Shown in pieces: positions 36,558 through 45,084 of a stretch of 64,000 nucleotides of DNA. The translations under genes and the position numbers were made by a program. The notes under the pieces were generated by a model, which was given only the letters and a program-made list of their open reading frames with translations, was not told the origin of the DNA and made no database searches. Source of the DNA: Cardiobacteriaceae bacterium (GTDB taxonomy: Bacteria; Pseudomonadota; Gammaproteobacteria; Cardiobacteriales; Cardiobacteriaceae). The DNA is taken from NCBI GenBank assembly GCA_030529365.1, contig JAUMXB010000014.1, positions 1-64,000 on the forward strand, read 5' to 3'. The first letter of the stretch is position 1; each line of letters begins with the position of its first letter.

Positions 36558-37676
36558 ATGACCACACTCATCGACCACTACCGCCAGGCGCTCGCCGCCA
36601 AAGGCTATCAGGAAGACCCGGCACAGCTCGCCGTGCTGGCCCACATGCAGCGCATCGCCGACGAACTCGCGCAAAAGCCCGCCGCTCCCGCCGCACCGCC
36701 ACCCAAAAAAGGCCTGTTCGGGAAATGGTTCGGCAGCAACGATGCCCCGCAGGCACCGTGGATCAAGGGCCTTTACTGCTGGGGCGGCGTTGGCCGCGGC
36801 AAAACCTTCCTCATGGACCTGTTCATGGCGTATTTGCCCACCGAACGCAAGCGCCGCCGCCATTTCCACCGCTTCATGCTCGAGCTGCACGACGCGCTCA
36901 ATGCCGCTGGCCATATCGAAAATCCGGTGGATCACGTCGTCAAAGCCATGAGTGCGGAAATCGATATCCTCTGCCTCGACGAGTTCTTCGTCTCCGACAT
37001 CACCGATGCCATGCTCCTCTCGCGCCTGCTCGAAGCCATGCAGAAATACGGTATCACCATCGTCACCACCTCCAACGTCATCCCGGAAAACCTCTACAAG
37101 GGCGGTCTGCAACGCGAGCGCTTCCTGCCTGCCATTGCCTGGATAGCGGAAAACCTCGTCGTGCACGCCGTGGATGCCGGCGAAGACTACCGCCGCCGCC
37201 ATTTCTCGCAGGACAACGTCTTCCGCGCTGACAGCGCTGCCAACCGTGCCGCCCTGCAACAGGATCTCCTCGAACTCACCGGCGAACCCGCCACGCCCGG
37301 CCAGCACAGCTACCGCACCGGCAGCCGCGATATTCCCATCGTCAGCCGCAGCGCGCACAGCATCACCTTCGCCTTCGATCCGCTCTGCACCGGCCACTAC
37401 TCGCAGAAAGACTACATCGACATCGGCAAGCGCTTTGCCTACGTCGGCCTCGTCGGCGTGCCGGTTCTCGACGAATTCCAGGAAGACGCCGCGCGCCGCT
37501 TTTTGCTGCTCATCGACGAATTTTATGACCGCGGTGTCAAACTTCTGCTCACCAGCGCGGCGCCGCTCGCCAGCATCTACCAGGGCAAGAAACTCGCCTT
37601 CGAGTACGACCGCCTGCAAAGCCGCCTCTTTGAAATGCAAAGCGAAGCCTACTGGCAAACCCCGCATCGCCCGTAA
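36558..37676 (+). CDS. zapE: cell division ATPase ZapE (AFG1-like)
   Basis: This 372-residue P-loop ATPase of the AFG1 family has Walker A GGVGRGKTFLMDLF, Walker B ILCLDEFFVSDITDAM, a sensor ITIVTTSNVIPENLYKGGLQ and the C-terminal LLLIDEFYDRGVKLLLTSAA. E. coli ZapE binds FtsZ at late stages of division and is needed under heat or low oxygen. The start ATG has no convincing ribosome site, but the N-terminus (TLIDHYRQALAAKGYQEDPAQ) is typical. It follows sanA by 44 bases. Confidence 0.95.
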   Translation: MTTLIDHYRQALAAKGYQEDPAQLAVLAHMQRIADELAQKPAAPAAPPPKKGLFGKWFGSNDAPQAPWIKGLYCWGGVGRGKTFLMDLFMAYLPTERKRRRHFHRFMLELHDALNAAGHIENPVDHVVKAMSAEIDILCLDEFFVSDITDAMLLSRLLEAMQKYGITIVTTSNVIPENLYKGGLQRERFLPAIAWIAENLVVHAVDAGEDYRRRHFSQDNVFRADSAANRAALQQDLLELTGEPATPGQHSYRTGSRDIPIVSRSAHSITFAFDPLCTGHYSQKDYIDIGKRFAYVGLVGVPVLDEFQEDAARRFLLLIDEFYDRGVKLLLTSAAPLASIYQGKKLAFEYDRLQSRLFEMQSEAYWQTPHRP

Positions 37677-37700
37677 ATGCACATCATAAAATATGAAAAA

Positions 37701-37782
37701 ATAGTGATTTTTTACCATCATGAAGCGCTTATTGCGATAAAAAATTACTATATAAGCGCTTATCAATGAGAAAATTTATCAC
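37701..37782. repeat. AAGCGCTT palindrome locus 15 (two cores, 21 bp apart)
   Basis: Cores at 37733-37740 and 37754-37761 are only 21 bp apart, the one exception to the 31-32 bp rule, but still a whole number of helical turns. It lies between the convergent zapE and sensor-kinase genes. Confidence 0.88.
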
Positions 37783-37920
37783 CCTTGTATCGTCTATCGA
37801 GTGATAACGTCATGCCTCTTCAATCCATAGCGGATGCAGATGCAGGAAAGTGGCGCTGAATGCCCAAAGCCATGCAGCACGGCCGTTGCCGGAACGCCCT
37901 GCATCTGGTATGGCAACGGG

Positions 37921-39390
37921 TCAGGCCAGTTTTTCCAGCTGGCGCGCATTGGTTTTTACCAGCCGATCATTGAATTGCGCCACGGTGGGGAACCACAATT
38001 CGATGCGCAGGCCGGGGTTGTTGTTTTCCAGATGGATCATGCCGCCGTGCAGGTTGACGATGGCGCTCACCAGCGAAAGGCCAAGACCGTTGCCCGGCGT
38101 GCTGCGTGCGCTGTCGAGGCGCACGAAGCGCTTCAGCACTTCCTCGCGCTTGTCGTCCGGTATGCCTTCGCCGTTGTCGCCCACGGCGACGACGATGTGC
38201 TGATCATCATGATGCACGGTGAGATCGATCTTGCCGCTTTTCGGCGTGTATTTCACCGCGTTGTCGAGCAAGTTGGTTATGGCCTGGGCAATGAGCTGGC
38301 GGTTGCCCATCACGTGCAGGCCGGGCTGGATGTCGTGCGAAAATTCGTGGTCGCCTTCCTCGGAAAGCACTTCGTACATTTCCGCCAGATCCTCGCAGAT
38401 GGTGGAGACGCTGATTTCCTTGAAATCGTCGCGCGCCCGCGATTCCACCTGGGCGATGTTCATCATCGCGTTGAAGGTGCGCAGCAGGTTTTCCGCATCG
38501 GTGACCGAGGCGGCGATCACTTCGCGCAAGTCGTCGCAGCTGATCTTGCGGTCAAGCAGCGCCACTTCCATGCGGCTGCGCATGCGGTTCAACGGGCTGC
38601 GCAGATCGTGGGCGATGTTGTTGGTGACCTGGCGCTGGCTGGTGATGAGGTTTTCGATGCGGTCCAGCATGTGGTTCAGGTTGCCCGCAAGGCGGCTCAG
38701 CTCCACGGAATCGCGCTCGGTAATCTTGATGCGCTCGGAAAAGTCGCCATCAACGATGAGGCGCGCGGTGCTGCTGATGCGGGCGATGGTGCCGGTGATG
38801 TTGCGGCTCATGAAGAAAGAGCCGAAGAAGGAGGCAACGAGCAGGATGATGGTGACGAAATACACCATGTTGAGCATGCGTTCGAGCAGGCGGCGCTGGG
38901 TGCGCGTGTCGTAGCCGATGGCGAGCGCATGGTGATCGTCCACGGCGGTAATGAGCACGCGGATGGCGTCGCCGCTGCCGCTTTTTGTCTGGAAGGGGTC
39001 GATCTGGCACAGGTCGGACAGCGCGATGTTGAGAAAGAGCAGGCTCTGCATGTCGTTGCGGCGCAGCTGGCTGCTCAGCTCGCGATGGCGGATGAGGCAG
39101 AAGGACATGTCCGGCTCGTTGGGCACGCGCTCGGTGATGCCGGTGGCCGGGCTGTAGAAATCAAGCCCGGAGCGGCTTTGCAGAGCGCGCGTCAGGCGCA
39201 CCGATTCGGAGAAAAGGCGCGAGTCGATTTGTTCGGAAATTTCCTGTTCGGCCGTCTGGTAGATCATCGTCATCGAAATGGCGGTGACAATGCTGATGGC
39301 CACCGTAAAGAGCAACGAGACGCGAAACGCCGTCGCTCTCGTCACTCTTTTCAGGTCGCGGAAGAACTTAGTTGTAAGCGGTCGGATCAT
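37921..39390 (-). CDS. two-component sensor histidine kinase
   Basis: This 489-residue inner-membrane kinase has one membrane segment near the N-terminus (AFRVSLLFTVAISIVTAISM), a periplasmic sensor of about 130 residues, a second membrane segment (MVYFVTIILLVASFFGSFFM) and a HAMP domain. The H-box NNIAHDLRSPLNRMRSRM, N-box LLDNAVKYTP, G1 GDNGEGIPDD and G2 GNGLGLSLV are all intact. The start overlaps the regulator gene by 23 bases. The family does not fix the signal. Position opposite htrA suggests envelope stress, which is inference. Confidence 0.93.
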   Translation of the reverse strand: MIRPLTTKFFRDLKRVTRATAFRVSLLFTVAISIVTAISMTMIYQTAEQEISEQIDSRLFSESVRLTRALQSRSGLDFYSPATGITERVPNEPDMSFCLIRHRELSSQLRRNDMQSLLFLNIALSDLCQIDPFQTKSGSGDAIRVLITAVDDHHALAIGYDTRTQRRLLERMLNMVYFVTIILLVASFFGSFFMSRNITGTIARISSTARLIVDGDFSERIKITERDSVELSRLAGNLNHMLDRIENLITSQRQVTNNIAHDLRSPLNRMRSRMEVALLDRKISCDDLREVIAASVTDAENLLRTFNAMMNIAQVESRARDDFKEISVSTICEDLAEMYEVLSEEGDHEFSHDIQPGLHVMGNRQLIAQAITNLLDNAVKYTPKSGKIDLTVHHDDQHIVVAVGDNGEGIPDDKREEVLKRFVRLDSARSTPGNGLGLSLVSAIVNLHGGMIHLENNNPGLRIELWFPTVAQFNDRLVKTNARQLEKLA

Positions 39391-40057
39391 ACAGGCTGTA
39401 GCCCGCGCCGCGTTCGGTATGAATCAGGGGAGGGTTGAAATCCTTGTCGATCTTGCTGCGCAGGCGCGAGATATGCACGTCGATCACGTTGGTTTGCGGA
39501 TCGAAATGGTATTCCCAGACTTTTTCCAGCAGCATGGTGCGCGTTACCACTTGTCCGGCATTGCTCATGAGATATTCGAGGAGACGGAACTCGCGCGGCT
39601 GGAGGTTGATTTTCTTGCCAGAGCGCGTGACCTTGCGCTTCAGGCGGTCGAGATGCAAATCGGCCACTTCCAGCACCATCTGGTCGTGAATATCGGTATT
39701 GCGGCGGCGGGTCAGCGCCTGCACGCGGGCGAGCAGTTCGGAAAAGGCATAGGGTTTCACCAGATAATCGTCGCCGCCGGCAGCAAGGCCTTCAACGCGG
39801 TCATCCACTTCGCCCAGCGCGGAAAGAATGAGCACCGGCGTGCTGTGCCCTTCCTTGCGCAGGCGCTCGATCACGGAAAGGCCGTCGAGCTCCGGCAGCA
39901 TGCGGTCAACGATGAGAATGTCGTATTGTCCGCTTTGCGCCATGGTCAGGCCTGCGGTGCCGGTGTGTGCGGTATCGGCCACGTATCCGCTTTCACTCAA
40001 GCCCTTGGCAATATAAGTGGCGACGTCTTTGTCGTCTTCGATGATCAGAACGTGCAT
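39368..40057 (-). CDS. OmpR-family response regulator
   Basis: This 229-residue protein has a receiver domain with the acidic pair EDD at residues 7-9, the phospho-acceptor Asp in ILIVDRMLPELDG, Thr/Ser in LILSALGEVDDR and Lys in YLVKPYAFSEL. A winged-helix DNA-binding domain follows (INLQPREFRLLEYLM, HISRLRSKID, ERGAGYSL). AAGGAG precedes the ATG. It is the first gene of the pair with the kinase and diverges from htrA across 103 bases, which may hold its binding sites. Confidence 0.95.
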   Translation of the reverse strand: MHVLIIEDDKDVATYIAKGLSESGYVADTAHTGTAGLTMAQSGQYDILIVDRMLPELDGLSVIERLRKEGHSTPVLILSALGEVDDRVEGLAAGGDDYLVKPYAFSELLARVQALTRRRNTDIHDQMVLEVADLHLDRLKRKVTRSGKKINLQPREFRLLEYLMSNAGQVVTRTMLLEKVWEYHFDPQTNVIDVHISRLRSKIDKDFNPPLIHTERGAGYSLYDPTAYN

Positions 40058-40160
40058 GTGGTCTCCTTCGCACTAATGCTTTTTAATTTTCCGGCCAGTT
40101 TCCGAACGGGAAAGCTAATGTAAAAATAGCGCTCCTATATTAATCGCTAGAGGAAAATAA

Positions 40161-41540
40161 ATGAATAAAACCTTGGTAACGCTTGTTCTCTCGGCTGTTC
40201 TCGCTGCCGCGCCACTGGCGCATGCCGACCCGGCACCGGACTTCACCGCACTGGTTGAAAAAACCAAAGATGCAGTGGTCAGCATCGAAGTGGAAAGCAA
40301 AGTCACGCTGCGCCGCCAGCCCGATATTTTCGAGCAGTTTTTCGGCCTTCCCGATCTTTACGGCTCGCCGTTTCAGGACATGCCGCGCGAGCACATCCGC
40401 GAGAACGCGGGCTCCGGCTTCATCATTGACGGCAGCGGCTATATCCTCACCAACGCCCATGTCGTCGATAACGCCACCACGGTTACCGTGCGCCTGATCG
40501 ACAACCGCGAATACCAGGCGGAAGTGGTGGGCGTTGACGAGCGCACCGACGTGGCGCTGGTGAAAATCGACGCCAAGGATCTGCCCGTCGCCACCCTCGG
40601 CGATTCCGACAACGTGAAAGTCGGCGACTGGGTGCTCGCCATCGGTTCGCCCTTCGGCTTTTCGCATACTGCCACCAAGGGCATTGTCAGCGCCCTCGGC
40701 CGCAGCCTGCCGGAAGGCACCTATGTGCCCTTCATCCAGACCGATGCCGCAGTCAACCCCGGCAACTCCGGCGGCCCGCTCTTCAACAGCCAGGGCGAAG
40801 TGATCGGCATCAACTCGCAAATCTATTCGCGCAGCGGCGCTTTCAACGGCCTCGCCTTTGCCATCCCGATGAACCTTGCCAAAAACATTGCCGACCAGCT
40901 CAAGGACGGCGGCAAGATCCAGCGCGGCTTCCTCGGCATCGGCTTGCAGCACGTGGATCAGAAACTCGCCAAATCCTTCGGCATGGATACGCCGCGCGGT
41001 GCGCTGGTCACGCAGGTGCTGAAAGGCAGTCCGGCGGAAAAGGCGGGCGTAAAAGCCGGCGACGTGGTGCTGTCCTTCAACGGCAAGCCCATCAATAAAG
41101 CCCAGGATCTTCCGCCGCTCGTGGCGCTCAGCGCAATCGACAAGGATGCGGAAATCGCCATCCTGCGCGATGGCAAGGAAATGACGCTGAAAGTGCGCAT
41201 CGGCAATCTCGACGACGCTGACAGCATCGCCTCCACCGGCAGCGACAAAGGCTCGGCCTGGGGCATGGAGCTGAAGGGGCTTGCCAGCGAGGAACGCAGC
41301 GCGCTCAATTTCCACGAGGAAGGCGGCGTGCTTATTGCCAAGATCGCGCCGAAATCGGCAGCGGAAGAAAGCGGCCTGCGCGCGGGCGACATCATTCTCG
41401 CCATTGCCGGCCAGGCGGTCAGCGATGCAGGAGAAGTGACCGACATCCTGCGCCGCGCACCGAAGAACCGTCCGGTGCCGGTACTGGTTTACCGCAACGG
41501 CAATACGGTCTTCCTCGCCTTGGTACCGCCGCAGAAATAA
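40161..41540 (+). CDS. periplasmic serine protease/chaperone of the HtrA (DegP/MucD) family
   Basis: This 459-residue envelope quality-control protease has signal peptide MNKTLVTLVLSAVLAAAPLAHA and an intact trypsin-like triad: H100 (LTNAHVV), D130 (DERTDVALVK) and S203 (NPGNSGGPL). Two PDZ domains follow, the first from about residue 260 (RGFLGIGLQHVD) and the second from about 370 (GVLIAKIAPKSAAEESGLRA). It degrades or refolds misfolded periplasmic proteins. GAGG precedes the ATG. A strong bidirectional terminator follows, so it is a single-gene unit, divergent from a two-component system that may control it. Confidence 0.96.
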   Translation: MNKTLVTLVLSAVLAAAPLAHADPAPDFTALVEKTKDAVVSIEVESKVTLRRQPDIFEQFFGLPDLYGSPFQDMPREHIRENAGSGFIIDGSGYILTNAHVVDNATTVTVRLIDNREYQAEVVGVDERTDVALVKIDAKDLPVATLGDSDNVKVGDWVLAIGSPFGFSHTATKGIVSALGRSLPEGTYVPFIQTDAAVNPGNSGGPLFNSQGEVIGINSQIYSRSGAFNGLAFAIPMNLAKNIADQLKDGGKIQRGFLGIGLQHVDQKLAKSFGMDTPRGALVTQVLKGSPAEKAGVKAGDVVLSFNGKPINKAQDLPPLVALSAIDKDAEIAILRDGKEMTLKVRIGNLDDADSIASTGSDKGSAWGMELKGLASEERSALNFHEEGGVLIAKIAPKSAAEESGLRAGDIILAIAGQAVSDAGEVTDILRRAPKNRPVPVLVYRNGNTVFLALVPPQK

Positions 41541-41554
41541 TGACGCGGCAACCA

Positions 41555-41587
41555 CAAAAAAAGCGCTTCTTTGCAAGCGCTTTTTTT
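41555..41587. terminator. bidirectional terminator between htrA and the AEC transporter gene
   Basis: AAAAAAAGCGCTT and AAGCGCTTTTTTT flank the loop CTTTGC as a perfect 13-bp stem with A and T runs on both sides. It uses the same AAGCGCTT word as the dispersed palindromes but as a true terminator hairpin with a loop. Confidence 0.9.
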
Positions 41588-41594
41588 GTGCCCG

Positions 41595-42530
41595 TCACCA
41601 TCCCATATGCGGCTGGATCAGCAAGATGGCGGAAGTGGTAAAGAAGGAAATGATGGTAACCACAAGCACGGCGGCGGCCGTGCGGCGTTCATGCCCGTAT
41701 GCCTGCCCGATAAGCGGATAGACGCTCGCCATCGGCACGGAAGCAAACATCGCCGCGGCAAAGAGCGTGTGCGATTTCGCGCCGAGCAGGGAAAGCAGGC
41801 CGATCACGATGAGCGGATGGAAGAGGAGTTTTCCCAGCGTAATCTGGATGATGTCTGGCGTGCTGCCGGCCAGTTTCAATCCCATGAGGCGGCCGCCGAT
41901 CACGAAAAGGGCAATTGGCGCGGAAGCGGCGGCGAGCATGGAAGTGGTCTTGCCGAGCACGGTAGGCACGGCGGTGCCGCTCAGGGAAAAGGCCATGCCG
42001 GCGACAATCGCGAGTATCATCGGGTTTTTGACGAGGCCGACGAGAATGCCGCGCACCGTTTCGCCGAGCGGCTTGCCGCGTTTGCCCGCGCTTTCGGCGA
42101 TGATGAGGAAAAGCGGCAGAATCAGGATGTTTTCGATCAGCATGTTCTGCGCCATGAAGATTGCGGCGCTGTCGCCGATGATGGTGACCATCAGCGGATA
42201 GCCGACGAAGCCGGAGTTGGACATGGTCATGCCCAGGCCGTTGATGGCGCTCGCCGTGAGCGTTTGCCCGCGCCATTTGGCGACCAGCAGCCCGCCGGTA
42301 AACACCAGCAGCGAGCCGCCGCCATAGCCGAGCAGATACTTGGGATTGAGGATATCGGCAAAGGGTTGGCTGGACAGCGCCTGGAACAGCAGGGACGGCA
42401 AGGCGAAATTGAGCACGAAGAATCCCATGCCGCGCAGCTGCAAGGGCGCGACGAATCCCAGGCGCGCGCTCAAATATCCCAGGCTGATGAGAATATAAAT
42501 CGGCGCGGTAATGCTGAGAATATCGGTCAT
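41595..42530 (-). CDS. AEC-family transporter (auxin efflux carrier type)
   Basis: This 311-residue membrane protein has about ten hydrophobic segments in two inverted halves, the AEC layout. Conserved stretches include FVLNFALPSLLFQAL in the first half, GLGMTMSNSGFVGYPLMV (the crossover region with Asn-Ser-Gly), and SAPIALFVIGGRLMG opening the second half. Bacterial members export malate, malonate or other small anions, but the substrate cannot be told here. It is convergent with htrA and divergent from the phosphatase-dnaA operon. Confidence 0.9.
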   Translation of the reverse strand: MTDILSITAPIYILISLGYLSARLGFVAPLQLRGMGFFVLNFALPSLLFQALSSQPFADILNPKYLLGYGGGSLLVFTGGLLVAKWRGQTLTASAINGLGMTMSNSGFVGYPLMVTIIGDSAAIFMAQNMLIENILILPLFLIIAESAGKRGKPLGETVRGILVGLVKNPMILAIVAGMAFSLSGTAVPTVLGKTTSMLAAASAPIALFVIGGRLMGLKLAGSTPDIIQITLGKLLFHPLIVIGLLSLLGAKSHTLFAAAMFASVPMASVYPLIGQAYGHERRTAAAVLVVTIISFFTTSAILLIQPHMGW

Positions 42531-42622
42531 GGCGGGAAAAAGGCAGGGAGAAGAAGGGAAGACGAAGTTATCCTACGCCGCAAGCTACGGTAAGTAAATA
42601 GGATTTGGGCAATATTGGCAAT

Positions 42623-42700
42623 GGGAAATTTTCTCATCGATAAGCGCTTCCTGTGAGAAATTTTTGCATACCAAGCGCTTCATGATGGTAAAAAATAACT
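42623..42700. repeat. AAGCGCTT palindrome locus 16 (two cores)
   Basis: Cores at 42642-42649 and 42673-42680 are 31 bp apart. It lies in the divergent gap between the AEC transporter and the phosphatase-dnaA operon, which also holds locus 17. Confidence 0.9.
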
Positions 42701-42970
42701 GTTTTTATCTTTTTTATGGAATAATAGCCAGACCATTTCCGCGATGGCGCGCAATGCCGTGTCGTTGCACATGACAAGCAAACCCGTCGCCCTCTCCGCA
42801 TCCGCCATTGGCAAGGGTTTGCCGCACATGCGGGCAGCGGCGAAAGGGCAATCTGTGCTACACTGCGCGCTGAAAATCCCTTTGAATTACAAATCAATAT
42901 TTAGGTTTATGAAAGACTTGCCCGTATCCGCTTTCACTTTTTCACCGCTGTCATGCCGTCAATCAAAATG
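42701..42970. other. intergenic stretch between palindrome loci 16 and 17
   Basis: These 270 bases show no convincing gene on either strand. TGCTACACT near 42855 resembles an extended -10 box on the + strand and may belong to the phosphatase-dnaA promoter. No DnaA-box cluster is present. Confidence 0.4.
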
Positions 42971-43048
42971 GAATAATTTCTCATCAGAAGCGCTTATTAT
43001 GCGTGTTTTTTACCGCAACAAGCGCTTATTGATGGTAAAAAATCACGA
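42971..43048. repeat. AAGCGCTT palindrome locus 17 (two cores)
   Basis: Cores at 42988-42995 and 43020-43027 are 32 bp apart, 40 bases upstream of the phosphatase start. The position could affect expression of the dnaA operon. Confidence 0.9.
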
Positions 43049-43087
43049 TTTTTGCAGAAAAAATGAAATATTTACCGGAGCATGGGC

Positions 43088-43555
43088 ATGACGGTGCGTG
43101 TCCTTCTCGTCTGCATGGGCAACATCTGCCGCTCGCCGCTTGCCGAAGGCATTCTGCGCCATCATGCCGCGCGTCTGGGCAAGGCCGTTGCAACCGATTC
43201 CGCCGGCACTTACGGCGGCCATCGCGGCGATCCACCGGACAGCCGTGCACGAAAAGTGGCGAAAGCGCACGGCATCAGCATCGATGATCTGCGCGCCCGC
43301 ACCATCCGTGCAGAGGATTTTCACGAGTTTGACCATATTCTTGTTGCCGATGATGTGAATCATGCCGCCGTCAGCGCATTGGCGCCTTCCAAAGCGCGCG
43401 CGCAGATCGCCTACATGCTCGACCGCCATCCCGGCGTACAAAGCGGCAGAGTGCCGCGCGAACTGCCCGATCCCTACTACGGCGACCTGCGTGATTTCGA
43501 ACACGTCCATGCCCTGCTCGACGAGGCGCTTGCCGCCTGGCTGGAGGCGCTATGA
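43088..43555 (+). CDS. low-molecular-weight protein tyrosine phosphatase
   Basis: This 155-residue cytoplasmic phosphatase has the active-site loop VCMGNICRSPLAEGIL (C-x5-R-S) near the N-terminus and the general acid in ELPDPYYGD. In bacteria such enzymes often reverse a tyrosine kinase that controls capsule or exopolysaccharide, but no kinase or sugar genes are near. CGGAG is 7 bases before the ATG at 43088; the ATG two codons earlier is too close to it. Its stop overlaps the dnaA start (ATGA), an unusual pairing. Confidence 0.92.
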   Translation: MTVRVLLVCMGNICRSPLAEGILRHHAARLGKAVATDSAGTYGGHRGDPPDSRARKVAKAHGISIDDLRARTIRAEDFHEFDHILVADDVNHAAVSALAPSKARAQIAYMLDRHPGVQSGRVPRELPDPYYGDLRDFEHVHALLDEALAAWLEAL

Positions 43556-44871
43556 GCAAGCCGGCGAAAGTCATCTGGGAAAACTGCATCGACAACCTGA
43601 GCTACGTCCTCGAAGAAGACGACATCAGCACCCTGCGCGGCGTGCAGCTGCGCGACAACAACGGACAATGGGAGCTGGTCGCGATCAGCAATCCCATCCG
43701 CAGCCAGCTGAAAAAAAAATACATGCCTTTCATCGAAAAGGCGCTGAAAAAGATCGCACCCGAGATCAAGAAACTCAAGATCGTCATGGAAGAGCCGGAT
43801 CTTTTCGGCGTGCCGGCGCGCGGCAAGGGCAAGGCGAGTGAAGAAGTCTTCAAGAGCAACCTCATTCCCGACTACCAGTTCGACAACTTCGTCTCCGGCC
43901 CTTCCAACGACCAGGCCTTCGCCGCCGCCCAGCGCGTAGGCGCAGGCGCGCTCGATTTCAATCCGCTCGTCATCTACGGCGGCACCGGACTTGGCAAATC
44001 GCATCTGATGCACGCCACCGGCAACGCCCTGAAGCGCCTCGGCAACAAGCGCGTGATGTACGTTACCGCGGAAACCTTCGTCAACGACTTTACCCGCACC
44101 CTGCACGACAAAAGCAAAAGCATGGAGGACTTCGCCGCGCAATACCGCAACGTCGATGCCCTGCTCATCGACGACGTGCAGTTCCTCGGCGGCAAGGAGC
44201 GCTCGCAAACCGAGTTCTTCCATACCTTCAACTCGCTTTTCGACCGCAAATGCCAGATCGTGCTCACCTGCGACCGTTTCCCCAAGGAAATCGAAGGGCT
44301 GGAAGAACGCCTCAAATCGCGCTTCGGCTCGGGGCTGAGCGTTTCCGTCACCCCGCCGGAGCTGGAAACGCGCATCGCCATTCTGCAAACCAAGGCGGAA
44401 AAATTCGATTTCCCCCTGCCCGATGACGTGGCCATGTTCATCGCAAGCCATATCGTTTCCAACGTGCGCGAGCTGGAAGGCGCGCTGCGCTCGGTATGGG
44501 CGCGCTGCCTTGCCGTGCACAAGCCGGCGAGCATCGCTATCGCCCGCGAAGCGCTGAAAGACCATATCCGCGCGCAGAGCAAGCAGGTCTCCATCGACGA
44601 CATCCTGAAAACCGTCGCCAAGTATTACAAGATCACCGTGGACGACCTCACCGGCAAAAGCCGCAAGGCCAATATCGCGCACGCACGGCAGGTGGCAATG
44701 ACGCTCGCCAAGGAACTCACCGCGCATTCCCTGACGGAAATCGGCCGGGCTTTTGGCGGACGTGATCATACCACCGTGATGCACGCCTGCCGCAAGGTGG
44801 ACAAAATGCGCGCCGACGACCGCGATTTTGATGAAGAATACAAGGGCTTGCGCATGATGCTCACAGGCTGA
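43552..44871 (+). CDS. dnaA: chromosomal replication initiator DnaA
   Basis: DnaA binds boxes at oriC and opens the duplex. The 439-residue product has an N-terminal domain I (VIWENCIDNLSYVLEEDD), a short linker and an AAA+ domain with Walker A GGTGLGKSHLMHA (K149), Walker B ALLIDDVQFLGGKE and an arginine finger region (LEERLKSRFGSGL). Domain IV has the DNA-binding signature GGRDHTTVMHACRKV. GGAGG lies before the ATG, inside the phosphatase gene. dnaN follows 213 bases later, but recF and gyrB do not. It is full length, if slightly shorter than E. coli DnaA (467). Confidence 0.98.
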   Translation: MSKPAKVIWENCIDNLSYVLEEDDISTLRGVQLRDNNGQWELVAISNPIRSQLKKKYMPFIEKALKKIAPEIKKLKIVMEEPDLFGVPARGKGKASEEVFKSNLIPDYQFDNFVSGPSNDQAFAAAQRVGAGALDFNPLVIYGGTGLGKSHLMHATGNALKRLGNKRVMYVTAETFVNDFTRTLHDKSKSMEDFAAQYRNVDALLIDDVQFLGGKERSQTEFFHTFNSLFDRKCQIVLTCDRFPKEIEGLEERLKSRFGSGLSVSVTPPELETRIAILQTKAEKFDFPLPDDVAMFIASHIVSNVRELEGALRSVWARCLAVHKPASIAIAREALKDHIRAQSKQVSIDDILKTVAKYYKITVDDLTGKSRKANIAHARQVAMTLAKELTAHSLTEIGRAFGGRDHTTVMHACRKVDKMRADDRDFDEEYKGLRMMLTG

Positions 44872-44903
44872 TGCGGATAACCGTCCCGACAGGCTGTGGA
44901 TAG
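44872..44903. promoter_or_regulatory. two DnaA-box-like sites in the dnaA-dnaN gap
   Basis: TGCGGATAA (44872-44880) and TGTGGATAG (44895-44903) each match the DnaA box complement TGTGGATAA at 8 of 9 positions. Two sites do not make an origin; they may tune dnaN expression. The rest of the gap up to 45084 shows nothing further. Confidence 0.4.
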
Positions 44904-45084
44904 CCTGGGCATAACTCGCTGCCATCTGCAAAACCGCGCTTATGCCCATTTCGCCCACCGCCTTTCCCCAGCGTTACCGACTTTTTTCCGCCATTTTTTC
45001 CCAACCATTTCAAAAAGACGATAGACTTTTCCACTTTCCCACAGGCCTTACGTCGAAGACGAAAGAAATAAAAAAGAGGTTTTT

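Noticed and set aside
42744-43091. 115-codon forward frame before the tyrosine phosphatase gene
   Set aside because: Its C-terminal third is the translation of palindrome locus 17, and there is no ribosome site or domain.
42531-45084. Chromosomal origin around dnaA
   Set aside because: Only two imperfect DnaA-box-like sites are visible, and there is no cluster or A+T-rich unwinding region typical of oriC.
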